Assembly (NCBI GenBank): GCA_012295275.1
Contig: CM022676.1
Location: 5,149,687 to 5,213,686 of the forward strand
Length of the DNA: 64,000 bases
Source: Chrysomallon squamiferum
Taxonomy: Eukaryota > Mollusca > Gastropoda > Neomphalida > Peltospiridae
Direction of reading: 5' to 3'
Below, piece by piece: positions 1 to 11,651 of this stretch (within the stretch, counting starts at the first letter, position 1; the number at the start of each line of letters is the position of its first letter). Made by a program: the position numbers and the translations under genes. The notes beneath the pieces were generated by a model. It was not told the origin of the DNA. It did no database searches and worked only from the letters and a program-made list of their open reading frames with translations.

Positions 1-867
1 TTGTATGTGTTTATCAGTTTAAGGGATGGTATAAATGTGAAATAGTTCTTGGTTGTAATATATACAAGTGACCCATGTTGTTAAAACGCATATTACATTA
101 GTCCTATTTAATATTAAAAAAAAAAAAAAAACTGTTCAACATTTTATTATTCTAATTAATAAAAAACGAATAGCCTTGAAATGTAATTCATGAAAAATAT
201 AAGCAATTTGATTTTAAGAATGTTAAATCTACTGTCAAATTAATTTAATTTTGTAAAATAAACCTCTCTTCTTTAAATTTTTCAGAACATTTTTACTGTA
301 TGGGTAATCAAGACATGAAAACTACCTGTTTAAGAAGAAGAAAAATGAAAGACAATGATGGAAGCATGTATAAATTATTTTCTTTTCAGAAAGGGAAATG
401 AATAAAAATAGCACTGTGTTGTTTCACTTTATAATGGAATAAAAGATTAAAAAAAAAAATTGAAGTAATAATAATAAAAAGAAAATAATAAAAAATTCAG
501 GTATCTTAGAAGGAGCATGAGATAAATATTTCTTGAAATTGCTCATGGAATCATACATAACATGACAGAAGATAAAATTAATAATGTTATTCAGTGATTT
601 GAAATAATCATGGATTCTAGTAATTGATCATCTTATGCAACAACACTGTGGAAAAATTGACAGAGGTACTCAGCTTCGTGAATATTCATATCTTCATGAT
701 AATACATTAGCAGATGGCTCTGAAACTGTATCTCTAGTCATTTCTCAGCATTATGGAAACATATATATAGAGTAATCAGATAGAAATTAAAATTCCTGGA
801 AACATTTCAGTATTTAAAAATCAAAGTTGACACAGCTGGAAAAGTTTACACAAAACTGAATCATCAG
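1..867. other. Upstream flank of the first zinc-finger gene; no confident gene
   Basis: AT-rich sequence. Two short open plus-strand segments lie just upstream of the zinc-finger reading frame, at 608-772 and 784-867, each in a different frame from the next and each ended by a stop. They read with mixed, protein-like codon use, but there is no ATG-initiated or clearly spliced structure. They could be 5' coding sequence displaced by indels, or simply untranslated leader. A weak acceptor-like TTTTTCAG is at 279-286. Confidence 0.3.
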
Positions 868-3454
868 TGAAAATAAATGGTAATGAAGAATTTGGAACAA
901 ATTCTGGTTGCTATGGAGATTCTGAGAAAAACAGTGCTGCTGAAAAGCATGATGCAAAAATGTTAAATGTATCGGAGCAGCCAAGAAGAATAATAGAGAA
1001 CAAAAACCTTGAAGATGATGGTATTTTAAATTCAATGGTTACAATTAATGAAATAAATTCTGGTTACTGTGGTGATACTGAAAACTGCAATAAAATAAGT
1101 CAAAATACCAGAATGTCAGAAATTTCAAACTGGCCCCAAAAAGCACCAAAGAAGAAAAAGTATCAAAATGAAAAAGATGAATTCATAAATTCAGTGGTTA
1201 CAAACAGTGGTTGCCATGGTGATATGGAGACTACTGATGAAACAGAAGATAATGCTGAAATTTTGAAAAATTCAAATCAAACAAGAAAAGCATCAGCAAA
1301 GAAAAAGTGTGATGAAGATAATAATTTCTTAAACTCAAAACATGAAGTAGGAACTTGTCATCTCAAAACAGGAAATAGATTGGAGAACAGTTGTCACTTT
1401 ATTTCTGCTGACACAATAACTGATAGTGATCATTTGGATTCCATTAAAGCAAAGAATTTGGATGATCAGGTGTCAAGTAAAAAATACTCTTTGAGAAAAA
1501 GTCAAAAACGAGACAGCAACTCGAAACATAAAGAAAAGAATAAAACAGAAAATATGAACAAAGTTGAAAGTTCAAAAAAGCCTCATTTGGATGCCAGTGA
1601 AACAGTTAAAAAAAGTGATTCAGGGAAGAAAAATGACAAACCAAAGAAAAGAAAAAGAAGTAAAATAACTAACAATAATAATTCTAGTAATATTACTGAA
1701 GATAGCGAGAGTAAAAAATTCCAGTGTCACATTTGTGGGAACTTATTAAAATCGTCAAGTGCGTTGGTCGTACACCAACGAATTCACACAGGGGAGAAAC
1801 CATTTTCTTGCACCGTCTGCAACAAAAATTTCTCCATTAAGGAATCGCTGAATCGTCATTTGAGAACTCACACAGGAGAAAAACCGTACGTGTGTAACTT
1901 TTGCGGAGAATCGTACAGCCAAGCAGCGTCACTGAAACGTCACACTGGACGTCATACGGGAAACTACCCGTTCAAATGTGACGTCTGCGACAAGCATTAC
2001 GTTCAGCATTACGAACTCGTTCTGCATCTCCAGTCGCACGCGGGAATTAAGAGGCAGAAACAGTGCGTTTGCGAAGTGTGCGGCACGATGTTTGTCAGCA
2101 CGCGAAATCTCGTCCGACACGTCAGTTGGATTCACAAGGCGGAGAAACCGTTTGTGTGCGATGTTTGCGGAAAAGGTTTTCTGGAGATTAACAAGCTTAC
2201 GACGCACCAGAGGTATCATACAGGTATATCCCATTCCAACCCATCTCCCCCATTAAAATATGAAAATAAAATGAATGTGAGTGAGATGAAGTCATTATTT
2301 TCTTAAATTTTGTTATGCATTTAAAATACTGAAAAATATTATAATAAAAAGATCTGATTATGTAAATCATGCCTTTTTTCCAATTCTAACCACTGCTCTG
2401 TTTTAAGATAAACTCATAATATTTTAAATGTGTTACAGTACCATTAATTATTCAAATTTATTTATTTCACATATATATTATCATAATTAAATTTACTTTT
2501 TATATATAAAGTGTATTGATAACTGTCATCAAATCCAGAAATCTTCAAGTAATATTATCATGTATTATTTAACAAATATTGGTCATGCAAAAATTAACAG
2601 TTGCCTATGATTTCTTTTTAAAAATATTGTTACTGGTCCAACTTATAATTCAATTTTTATCTGTTATTTTTATCATTAGGCAAACATTTTTGATTAATAT
2701 AAATTGTTCATCATTACCTTTAGAGAGATTGTTTTTTATTAATTTTTCTCTTCTGATTTTAGCAGCAGTCATTAATAATTAATGCTTAACAGTTCAGATG
2801 GTGAAATTAATTAGTATATTTTAGAACTTTGTAGTTTTCTCAAATTTACATAATGATTTACAAAATTTTACTTAATAAATTATTTACTACAATGAGATCT
2901 ATAATTTTTATACCTAACAATTAATGACTACCTATATTTAATTTTTCACCTGTTAATTATATCACTATCATCTAAACAAATTTTAATGACAATTTTTTTT
3001 TAATTTATTTTCAGGTGAGCGACCTTTCAGGTGTGTTACCTGCGACAGAGGTTTCGTAGACAAAGGAAATCTCCGTGAACATGTTAAAATTCACGATGAG
3101 AACGAAAGAAAGAATTTTCAGTGTAACTTGTGCAACAGGAAACTTTCGAGTTCTAAAAGTTTATGTAGACATGTCCGAACCATCCACACAAAAGAAGATG
3201 TCTACACTTGCGACATTTGTTGGAAACATTTTGGGCAGACGGGAAATCTCAAGATTCATCGACAGCGCCATCATAAGGATGCTGTTGATCAAAATGGAGT
3301 GAGGAAGTCTGGTGCAAATGTGTCTGCTTCATCGTTTGATGATGATAATAATGATGATGTTTGTGAAACGTACATTTGTGAAAAAGACAAAGTTTATGTT
3401 GATAAGTCTTCTCAAGTTGATAGTAGTTGGTTGGAAAACAGTATAAAAAAATAA
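868..3454 (+). CDS. C2H2 zinc-finger protein, nine fingers, two coding exons
   Basis: Probable nuclear DNA-binding protein. Exons are 868-2223 and 3015-3454; the intron is GT-AG with both junctions inside the glycine codon of a HTGE linker (ACAG/GTATAT, TTTTCAG/GTGAGC), phase 1 on both sides. Exon 1 carries an acidic/basic low-complexity N-terminus and six fingers from about 1725 (C-x2-C-x12-H-x3/4-H, most with TGEKP-type linkers). Exon 2 adds three fingers and an acidic tail. The start is uncertain. The frame is open from 831 with no ATG until 960, yet an N-terminal repeat begins before 960, so an upstream exon is likely; I used the CAG at 865-867 as a provisional acceptor. The stop at 3452-3454 follows an A7 run, beyond which a coding-like frame continues to 3656. 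Exact family and DNA target are not recognisable. A possible polyadenylation signal AATAAA is at 4156-4161. Confidence 0.85.
897..1350 (+). repeat. Three degenerate ~50-residue repeats in the zinc-finger N-terminus
   Basis: Within the coding frame three consecutive segments each begin with an NSG(C/Y)xGDxE motif, pass through a short basic KKK/RK patch, and end in LNS or INSVV. They start near 900, 1056 and 1206. This indicates internal duplication of a non-finger segment. No known effector domain (KRAB, BTB, SCAN) is recognisable. Confidence 0.55.
2224..3014 (+). other. Intron of the first zinc-finger gene
   Basis: A 791-bp phase-1 intron, AT-rich, with GT at 2224 and AG at 3013-3014 after a pyrimidine-rich tract. 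No other feature seen. Confidence 0.85.
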
Positions 3455-3944
3455 ACGTTTTGAAAGTGATAAAATTCCAGAGATTGAGTTGGAGAATATG
3501 AAAAATTCTGAAACTCTGTTGATCAGAAATAGTGGTATTGATCCAGATGCAACTTTGATAAATAGTAACAGAGTAAATGATACTGAAATCACAGAATCGG
3601 TTGGTAATAATGATGAAAATGATAATTTGATGGACACATTTGATAAAAAGTTATAACAATCATCCTGATCATAAAAGAAACAAAACTAAATTGCATTTTC
3701 AGTGTATCAAAAATTTAAAATTCAAAATTAGGCAGTTTTACATCCAGTTTACCAAATGGAGTAATTATTTTTTTTGGGGGGAATGGAGGGGTTAGCTTTT
3801 CAAAGTTTGTCAGTTAACACATAAAATGTTAAAACAGTAACTAACATTTTATTTACATGGACATAAATATACCAGTTTTGTTCATTTAAAACAAAATCCA
3901 TAAATATTTTAAATGAACACATTCAAATCATAGAAGACAAAAAT

Positions 3945-4690
3945 GCTATAAAATTCAGATATTTTTGGGAATTTTAATTCTACAAACAAACTTACATCAT
4001 ACAATTTATTAATTTTATTGTCTATGGCAGCTGGATGTTAATTCTAAAGATAGTGCACCATAGTGTTTTTGAAATGTCTAGAATCTAATTTAGCCTAACA
4101 ACTAGCTGGTTTATCTATTCAGCAATGCTGGCATTAGCTATAAATGTGTCTATGTAATAAATCATGTGTGAATGAAATCTTTGTGTGTTTAAAGTAAAAG
4201 AAAATTAAATATTGCAGTATGGTGTTTCCTAAATGTCTACATTTTCTAGCACTGGTTTAATGACCACCTACCTAGCAGATAGTGCTAATTTTAGTAAGAA
4301 GTATATATATATATATATGTATGAATGAAACATTTGTTAATTATATCTATTTTTAGTTTATTTAAAACAAGAATCATGAATATTTTTGAAGTTTTGGGCG
4401 TTTAATTTTATAATCAAGCTTATATCATGCAACGTATTAATTGTCTTACCTGACTGTGGCAGCTATATGTTAATTATAAACATAGTATAGAAAATTAAGT
4501 ATTGTCCTATAGTAGTTTTTGAAATGTCTAAAATCTATTCTAGGTCTAATAATACTAGCTTTAGTAAATAATATGTATGCATGTTTAAAAAAAAAAAAAA
4601 GCTAAATATTGTGGTATTTTTAAAATGTCTACAGTTTGCACTGCTCTAAAGACCAGCTAGTTTATCAAGTAGATGATGTGGTTTATGTTT
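3945..4690. repeat. Imperfect tandem duplication, two ~330-bp copies
   Basis: Copy one (about 3945-4290) and copy two (about 4375-4690) share the ordered landmarks ATCATnCAA, GGCAGCTnnATGTTAATT, GTTTTTGAAATGTCTA and AAATGTCTACA, in the same orientation, separated by about 430 bp. Confidence 0.55.
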
Positions 4691-5599
4691 GTAACAAGCT
4701 TGTGAATATGTTTATTCATGTGTATATATAGATGATAGTTTTGGAGAAAGATTGAGTACCTGGGATTCTTTTTTTTTTTGATTTTTTTTATAAGTTAGTT
4801 CTGTTACCTGCCTATTCATGTATAATCATCATACATACAAACATATATAAAATAAAATGTAAAAATAAACAGAAATAAATAACTGACGTCTTGAAATTTT
4901 ATGTTTAAAATATTGGATTCTTCCTTGGTAACACATCTGAATCATATTCATGATTTTTAAAAACTAAATTTGTAAAATATTTATTTGATAATTGTTTTTA
5001 AAAAGGTTAACTTTCAAAAATAATTTTTCAGATACTGTTAACACATACATTGTTCATGACATTAATTAATTTTAGCTTTACATATAGCTATATAAATACA
5101 GTCATACAAATTACTTAAATAACCTTATTAAGAAAACTGCTTCAGTTAGTATATATATAAACCAGTAAATGATTCAAAACAAATTTCAGTTTGTGTCTGC
5201 CTCTTCCTTAATCAAACACACACATACACACAAATATATTAAAACAAAAACGGAACATTAATAAAATGTTTTTTTAATATTTACATTTTAAAAATTGAAC
5301 AAATTTAATTTTAAAACTTCCTTTCAGTGTGAAAATGAAAATAAAAAAAGTATATTTACAATGATAAAAATGAAAACATTTTTCTCTCTAAAAAAGACAC
5401 CAACACATGTATTTAAAAAATAAAACACATTAAAATCCATCCTTCCTAATCTGTTTGCATAGTGAGTAAAATCTGATGAAAAATTAATTCTAATTAAAAC
5501 TATGTTCCGATATTTTATTTAGTGATTTGAGAACCCTTACAGGGCCTCAATGATGTTATTACAGTTCCATTTCTGACTTCTCTGTTTTTACAACCACTA

Positions 5600-6055
5600 C
5601 TTCAGCAATCACAAAACACTAACTTGTAACAGAATTTTTGGAGTATCATAAAACATTTTCACCAGTCCATTCAGTGCATGGGTATGATCTACTTCTACCT
5701 TACTTCAAAGTTTTGCTTTAGAAGTCATAATACATCTAGTTATAACAGAATCTCTGATATACTGTAGTTACAAATTACAATAGTCCAGTACAGTGCATGG
5801 GTTTCACTTTCTGTCATGGTTCAAAGTTTTGCTTTAGAAGTTATAATACATCTTGTAATAACAGAATCTGGTCTACTGTGTCATTTTTTTTTTTTTTTTT
5901 TTTTTCACCATATCATCTGCTTCTATCATAACTCAAAATTTTCGTTTTTAAGTCACGATACATCTTGTTATGGTGCATTGTAAAAATGTTCATCTATACT
6001 GTACAATATCTGGGTCTCATCTACTTCTATCATTTGAATTTTAGCCATTAAATGT
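5600..6055 (+). repeat. Degenerate ~115-bp tandem repeat, about four units
   Basis: Units share AGTCCAGTACAGTGCATGGG, then ATCTACTTCTATCAT, TTCAAAGTTTTGCTTTAGAAG, TCATAATACATCT and TAACAGAATCT. Approximate unit starts are 5600, 5707, 5827 and 5941. The same unit recurs in the same orientation at 15775-16445. Confidence 0.7.
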
Positions 6056-6461
6056 GACATCCATTTTGATCGAGAAAGTGTTAAAATTATTCTTTCTTTT
6101 CAAGTTTGTTTCATCAAGAAATATATTCCAAGAAAAATTAAAGCCATAGAAATGTTTCAAAAGCTGCAGAACTTAAAATTGTGCTTCAATTAATATCCTT
6201 TATTTTAACCCCCATAATAATATCTTAATAATTATCCAAAAATGTATTCCACAAAAATTTTATTTATTAAAATTCTTCAATAAATAGTTTTCTCACAGAA
6301 GTCTGTTGTAAATTATACTTTTTTGATAAATATATGAAACTAATTTGATGTTACAATTAATTAAAAGTTATTTTTAAAATTGTTAAATAATGAGGATAAA
6401 TTAATAATTTGTCAAATAAATGTTAAATCTATAATATTATATAATAATAATAATAATAAAT

Positions 6462-6493
<32 letters not shown>

Positions 6494-6714
6494 CAAAATA
6501 CATAAAACAAAAATAAAAGGTGAAGAAGACAATCAAGAAAGAACAGCAACAAAAATATAATTATTATAAAATAAAATGAATAAATAGTAAAATAATTTTA
6601 AAAGTTTAAATGTAAGTAAGAATAAACTCCAATTCATTAAAAAAATTCTTCTTGTACTGTATAATGTACAGATAAAATAAATTTTTTCAGTTTCCAAACT
6701 TCATCCAATAAAAA

Positions 6715-6935
6715 TGGATTAACAAATAATGAATATGAAAGATATTCAAGTAAGATGTTCTTGAAATAAAATAATTTCCAAATACCAATAAAGAATATGT
6801 ACAATATTCAAATTCATTGTCCATTCAAAATTAACTATGAAACAATGAATATGCATAACATTCAAATATATTCATGGGCCAATCAAAATTAGTTCAAATA
6901 ATGAATATGCATCAGTATACTGAAAATTAACCAAT
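6715..6935 (+). repeat. Short degenerate repeats with AATGAATATG motif
   Basis: AATGAATATG occurs several times at irregular ~60-120 bp spacing, accompanied by repeated CATTCAAAT and AACAATATTCAAAT-like phrases. Possibly an old minisatellite. Confidence 0.35.
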
Positions 6936-8898
6936 GACAACAAAATTACCAAACAAAAAAATATATATATGTATAATTGACCAATTAAAATTATATTCAT
7001 TCATAATGGATTATGTACGATTTTAAAATTTGACAATAATTAATTTTAAGATGTCAAGTTAAAAAGATTTCTGACACATAACAAAGCAAGCAATTATTTA
7101 TATAGTAAAAAAAAAAAGTATATATTTATATATTATTTTTACTCAGTTTATTGCTGTAAGATTATATAAGCAGAATGTCACCATAACATTTTGAAAAATA
7201 TTAAAATTAAACCACATTATATAAGTATTCTTGTGAGAATTAATACTGGGGGTTAAAAATAAAAAAAAATAAAGTAATAATATGAATAATTATTCTGCAG
7301 CATCTTAACATATTTCAATATTTGTTTTAATTAACCTTTGCAGTTTCTATGGCAACTTACTTCCCTTGTTTATATGGCAACAATTTTAGCAATCAAGTTA
7401 TAATAAAACCTTTGATTTATTATTAAAGTTTTCATCAGTTTAGTAAAATGCCAGAGTAACTACTACCTCAAAAACATAAAAAAAAAAAATAATATAATAA
7501 TAATAATTTTACCCACACATTTTAGCCTCTGAATTCTGACCTATATAATGACAAGCAGCTAAATACTGGACTGAAAGTGACAAAATACAAACATTTTTCA
7601 GGTGAATTTATTCAATATATAAAAATGTATTTTGAAATAGTGTTTTCTTCAGTCTTGTTACATTATTTCTGGAAAAATGAAAATGAACTTATCCAGTGGA
7701 ATGTTTTTTTGTTTTTAAAATAGAAGTATTAAAATATTAAACTAGAACAAATTGTATAATGAAATAAATTTTTATCATTTAATGGCACTATGTATATTTT
7801 ATAAATAATTTTATTTTTAAATCTTTTTAAAGAATTAAATGTTAAACTAAACAATCTTTCATAAAAGAAATCTAACAAAAACACAACAACAACAAAACAT
7901 TGTGATAATAATAACAATAACAAAAAAAAGAAATAAAACCAAATAAAACAAATTGTTAAAAATAAAATTAAAATAATTAATACACAAATGCATATATAAA
8001 TTTTAAAATGAGAAAGTAACAAACAATTTTTCTTTCAGCTTTGAGACCATTATAAAAACAGCTTTAACAATAAATGGATAAATTAAAACAAAAATACATT
8101 TAAATCCACATTAATTAAAAACATTTTTTCTGCGCAGAAATACGTTTTTTAACCAAATGTTATTATAAAAGCTTAAAAACACCTCAATGACTGATAAGAT
8201 TATGGATTAAAAACAAAATCTTATAAAATATTAAAAACAAACTCACCATCTTAAATAAAATCCCATTCTAAAATAAAAGCAATATGATATTTTCAAAAAA
8301 TATCTTCGATTTTGTACTGGGTTTGAATTTTTGTGAAAATATTTATTTTTTTATTATTGTTATTTTTTAATTTCTTTATTTCTTTGTATTATTTGTTATC
8401 ATAGTTATTTTAATGTTTTTGAAGATGTGTCTTGTATTTTTGTTTTTCTATCTATTATACTTTTTAAATTTTAATTTTTAGTTCATCACTGTTATTTTAT
8501 TCTTTTATTATTATTATATTTTTTTTTTTTTTTTTTATGATACCTTCAAAACAGATTAATAAAAGCCCTTTGGCTTTTGAGTTTTAAAACATTTATAAAA
8601 CAGTTCAAATATGAAGCTTTTCAAAGTTAGCTGAAAAACCTTTTCTTTCATTTCCAATTTAACATATCATTTTGAAAAGATGCTCTGTGATTCACAAGAT
8701 ACCCAACCTTTCAGAATGATTTTCAGTTCAAATTTACCCAGTATATTTGACTTATATTAATTACTGTTTATTTTTTGTTAACATTTCTGAAACATAACCT
8801 CCAAAAAAGTCGCTATCTATCCACAATACTGATAAATCTAATTATTTCTTCCTTTCTTTTTTTTTAATATTTTAATATTCTATTTTTTTAAATTTGCT

Positions 8899-9242
8899 TT
8901 ATGTAATATCTTCTATTGCTTCTGTTTCAATCTGGTTTGTTTTCATCAAAGAAATAAAACTACCAAGGTCATGAAGGTCATTCACATTCACTTTGTCCTT
9001 GGACTCCTTATGCTGTCGAACATGCCGATGATGACTTCCGTAACTTCTGAAAGCTTTGGGACAAAATTCACACTGGTAAGGTGTTTCACCTGAAAAAGAA
9101 AAAAGTGCTGGTGAATTTGGTTTTGTGTTACAGTGAAATCTGTCTTTAGAAAGTGGATCAAGCAGACCAATCACAATCATTTGTCTAAACAAGTCTTTCT
9201 CATTTTCAAATTGAAAAAAGACCAAGGGAAATAACTCTAAAT

Positions 9243-9317
<75 letters not shown>

Positions 9318-11616
9318 GTTTTAATAATACAGGTTAATGACCTTCGCTTTTTCAACTATTTTAAATATTCATATCCTCAAGGTTGTTTTTGATGATTTAA
9401 CATATAGAAAGTATCTTCAAGCACAAAATGATTAAAAATATTATACGAAACAAACTATAAACAGATTTCTCATTCAGGCTTTTATCGTTTTCCAATTATA
9501 CTAAAAAAATGTGAGAAATTCTGAGAATCGAAATGCTTTTGGTCTCAAACATTAATGATTATCTGCAGTAATAACAATAAAAAATACTGACCTGTATGTA
9601 TTCTCATATGGGCTCGAAAATGAGAGGCATTGGAGAACGTTTTTTCACAAACATCACACTGGAACGGTTTCTCACCTGAATGCGTTCGTCTGTGCACCTG
9701 CAGTGAAGCGTTGTATAAAAACGACTTATCACATAGGTCACACCTGTGAAAAAGGTAAATAAAAAAAGTGTAAAATGAAATAAAGTTTAAAAATTTAAAG
9801 ATTTACACCTGTGAAAATTTAATTTTTAAAAGTACAAAAAGCCGAAATTTGAAAAAAAAAAAAATGAAAGATTTATTTTTTATCACATAGGTGATGATGT
9901 CATAACATTTATAATGACATCACAACTGTCAGCATCCAAGTGTTGTATTCTCATACTTTGTTTTTAACAAATATTAGTTGCTCACACCATTGCAGTAATA
10001 ACTTGGAAGTATAAATCAGTTTTTTTTTATTCAAACCATAATATCCATATCATCAAATGTATCCTTTAACAGACCAATTCTTTATACCATGACTGTCCAG
10101 AACAATAAAATAACAATCTGGAAGCATAAACAATATTTCTTATACCATTTACTCATAGTAACAAACTGTCTGTCATTTAGTTGGCCACAACAATAAAATA
10201 TTAATTTAGAAGTAAAACCATAATCCTTCTTTTACCATTATTCATATTTATAAAGGTGTATTTTAAGAGACAAATTCCGTCATGTGATCAACAGTATTTT
10301 ATCTCTGTTCTTGGCAACCATTGTTACTGTCACACGACAAAGTCTGGTCTGATGAGCAGTACTTACTCATACTTGCGTCTGCCAATGTGAGTCAGTTTGT
10401 GTCGTCCCAAAATGGACGAAGAGGAGAAACTCTTGCTGCACATGAAACACTTGAACGGTTTCTCTCCTGTGTGAGATCGGATGTGATCTTTCAGAGTCGT
10501 TGAGAGGGCAAATGACTTCCCACACTCACCACACTGAAATGGTCTCTCGCCTGTAAATATTTATTAAAAATAATCAAAATATTCCTAGGTTGTTTGGTTA
10601 ATTATTTGTAACCAGTTTAAATGAAAAAGTTTAACTCAGGCGGTAACAATGCACACACGCACACACACACACAAACATGCATATATTACCATATTTGTTC
10701 AGTTATAAGCAAAAACAAATTTCAAGTTCCCAAATTCAATATACAATATCAAACACTAGGATAAGAAATCAAAAGCTTATTATGCCATCTTGATACTGAT
10801 TGGTGTACACAATACAAACACACACATACATACACACAGACAGACACATTTATTTTGTACTTGATTAAAAAAAAGAGAGAATTTGTAAAATAATTAGTTA
10901 AGTTTTAATTTACCTATAAATACATCTACACTAATTAAAATGTTATTACTATTTCAACTTATACCTAAAAAATACTGTATTTACATTGTACTTAGTAATG
11001 TACATTGTCAAATTTTTATTTTTGGTAATATGAGAAAATTAGCTGTGTATATTTATTTACCTATATCTATATATATATATATTTTAAATTATATTTCTCT
11101 TATTTCATATAAATATGTTGATGTTAATGTCAATAGTAACCTAATTATATTTTATATTTTATATGAGTGATAACATTGCTTCTTTGTTAGAACTAGCAGT
11201 TCGATAAAAAAATTCTTCAATTTTGTACACTTTCATGATTGTCTAATGTTTTGGTTAAAATATCTTGCATGTGTCTCATTTATTTACTGTTTAATGATCT
11301 AGTTAACTGCTTAAATAAATTTCATATGCTGCCAATTGATTATTTAATCTCTTTTCTTGATGTATCTTTGTTATTTTTTAATTTCATTCAGTGATTTTAT
11401 GCACCGTATATTTCTTTTGTCCCTATAAAGATATGATGTAAATATTCAAAGCATGATTATATGTTATTGTGGAATTGTTTTGTTTGTTTTTATCCTTATA
11501 AATCAGTATATTTGAAGGAAATTATCAAATCAATCTATATTAATTTTATTATCTAATTAATGGTTTATATTTTCTTTGTTTTTAAATTATATATATTTTG
11601 TAAAGATCTTAGTGAT

Positions 11617-11651
<35 letters not shown>

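Larger units (their letters stand above)
3657..8898. other. Intergenic region between convergent zinc-finger genes
   Basis: About 5.2 kb with no supportable gene. It holds two diverged direct copies of a ~330-bp segment (about 3945-4290 and 4375-4690), a ~115-bp repeat array (5600-6055), (TAA)n/(TAAA)n near 6430-6490, and short repeats built on AATGAATATG and CATTCAAAT motifs at 6715-6935. Short open frames here are low-complexity and have no splice context. Confidence 0.6.
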
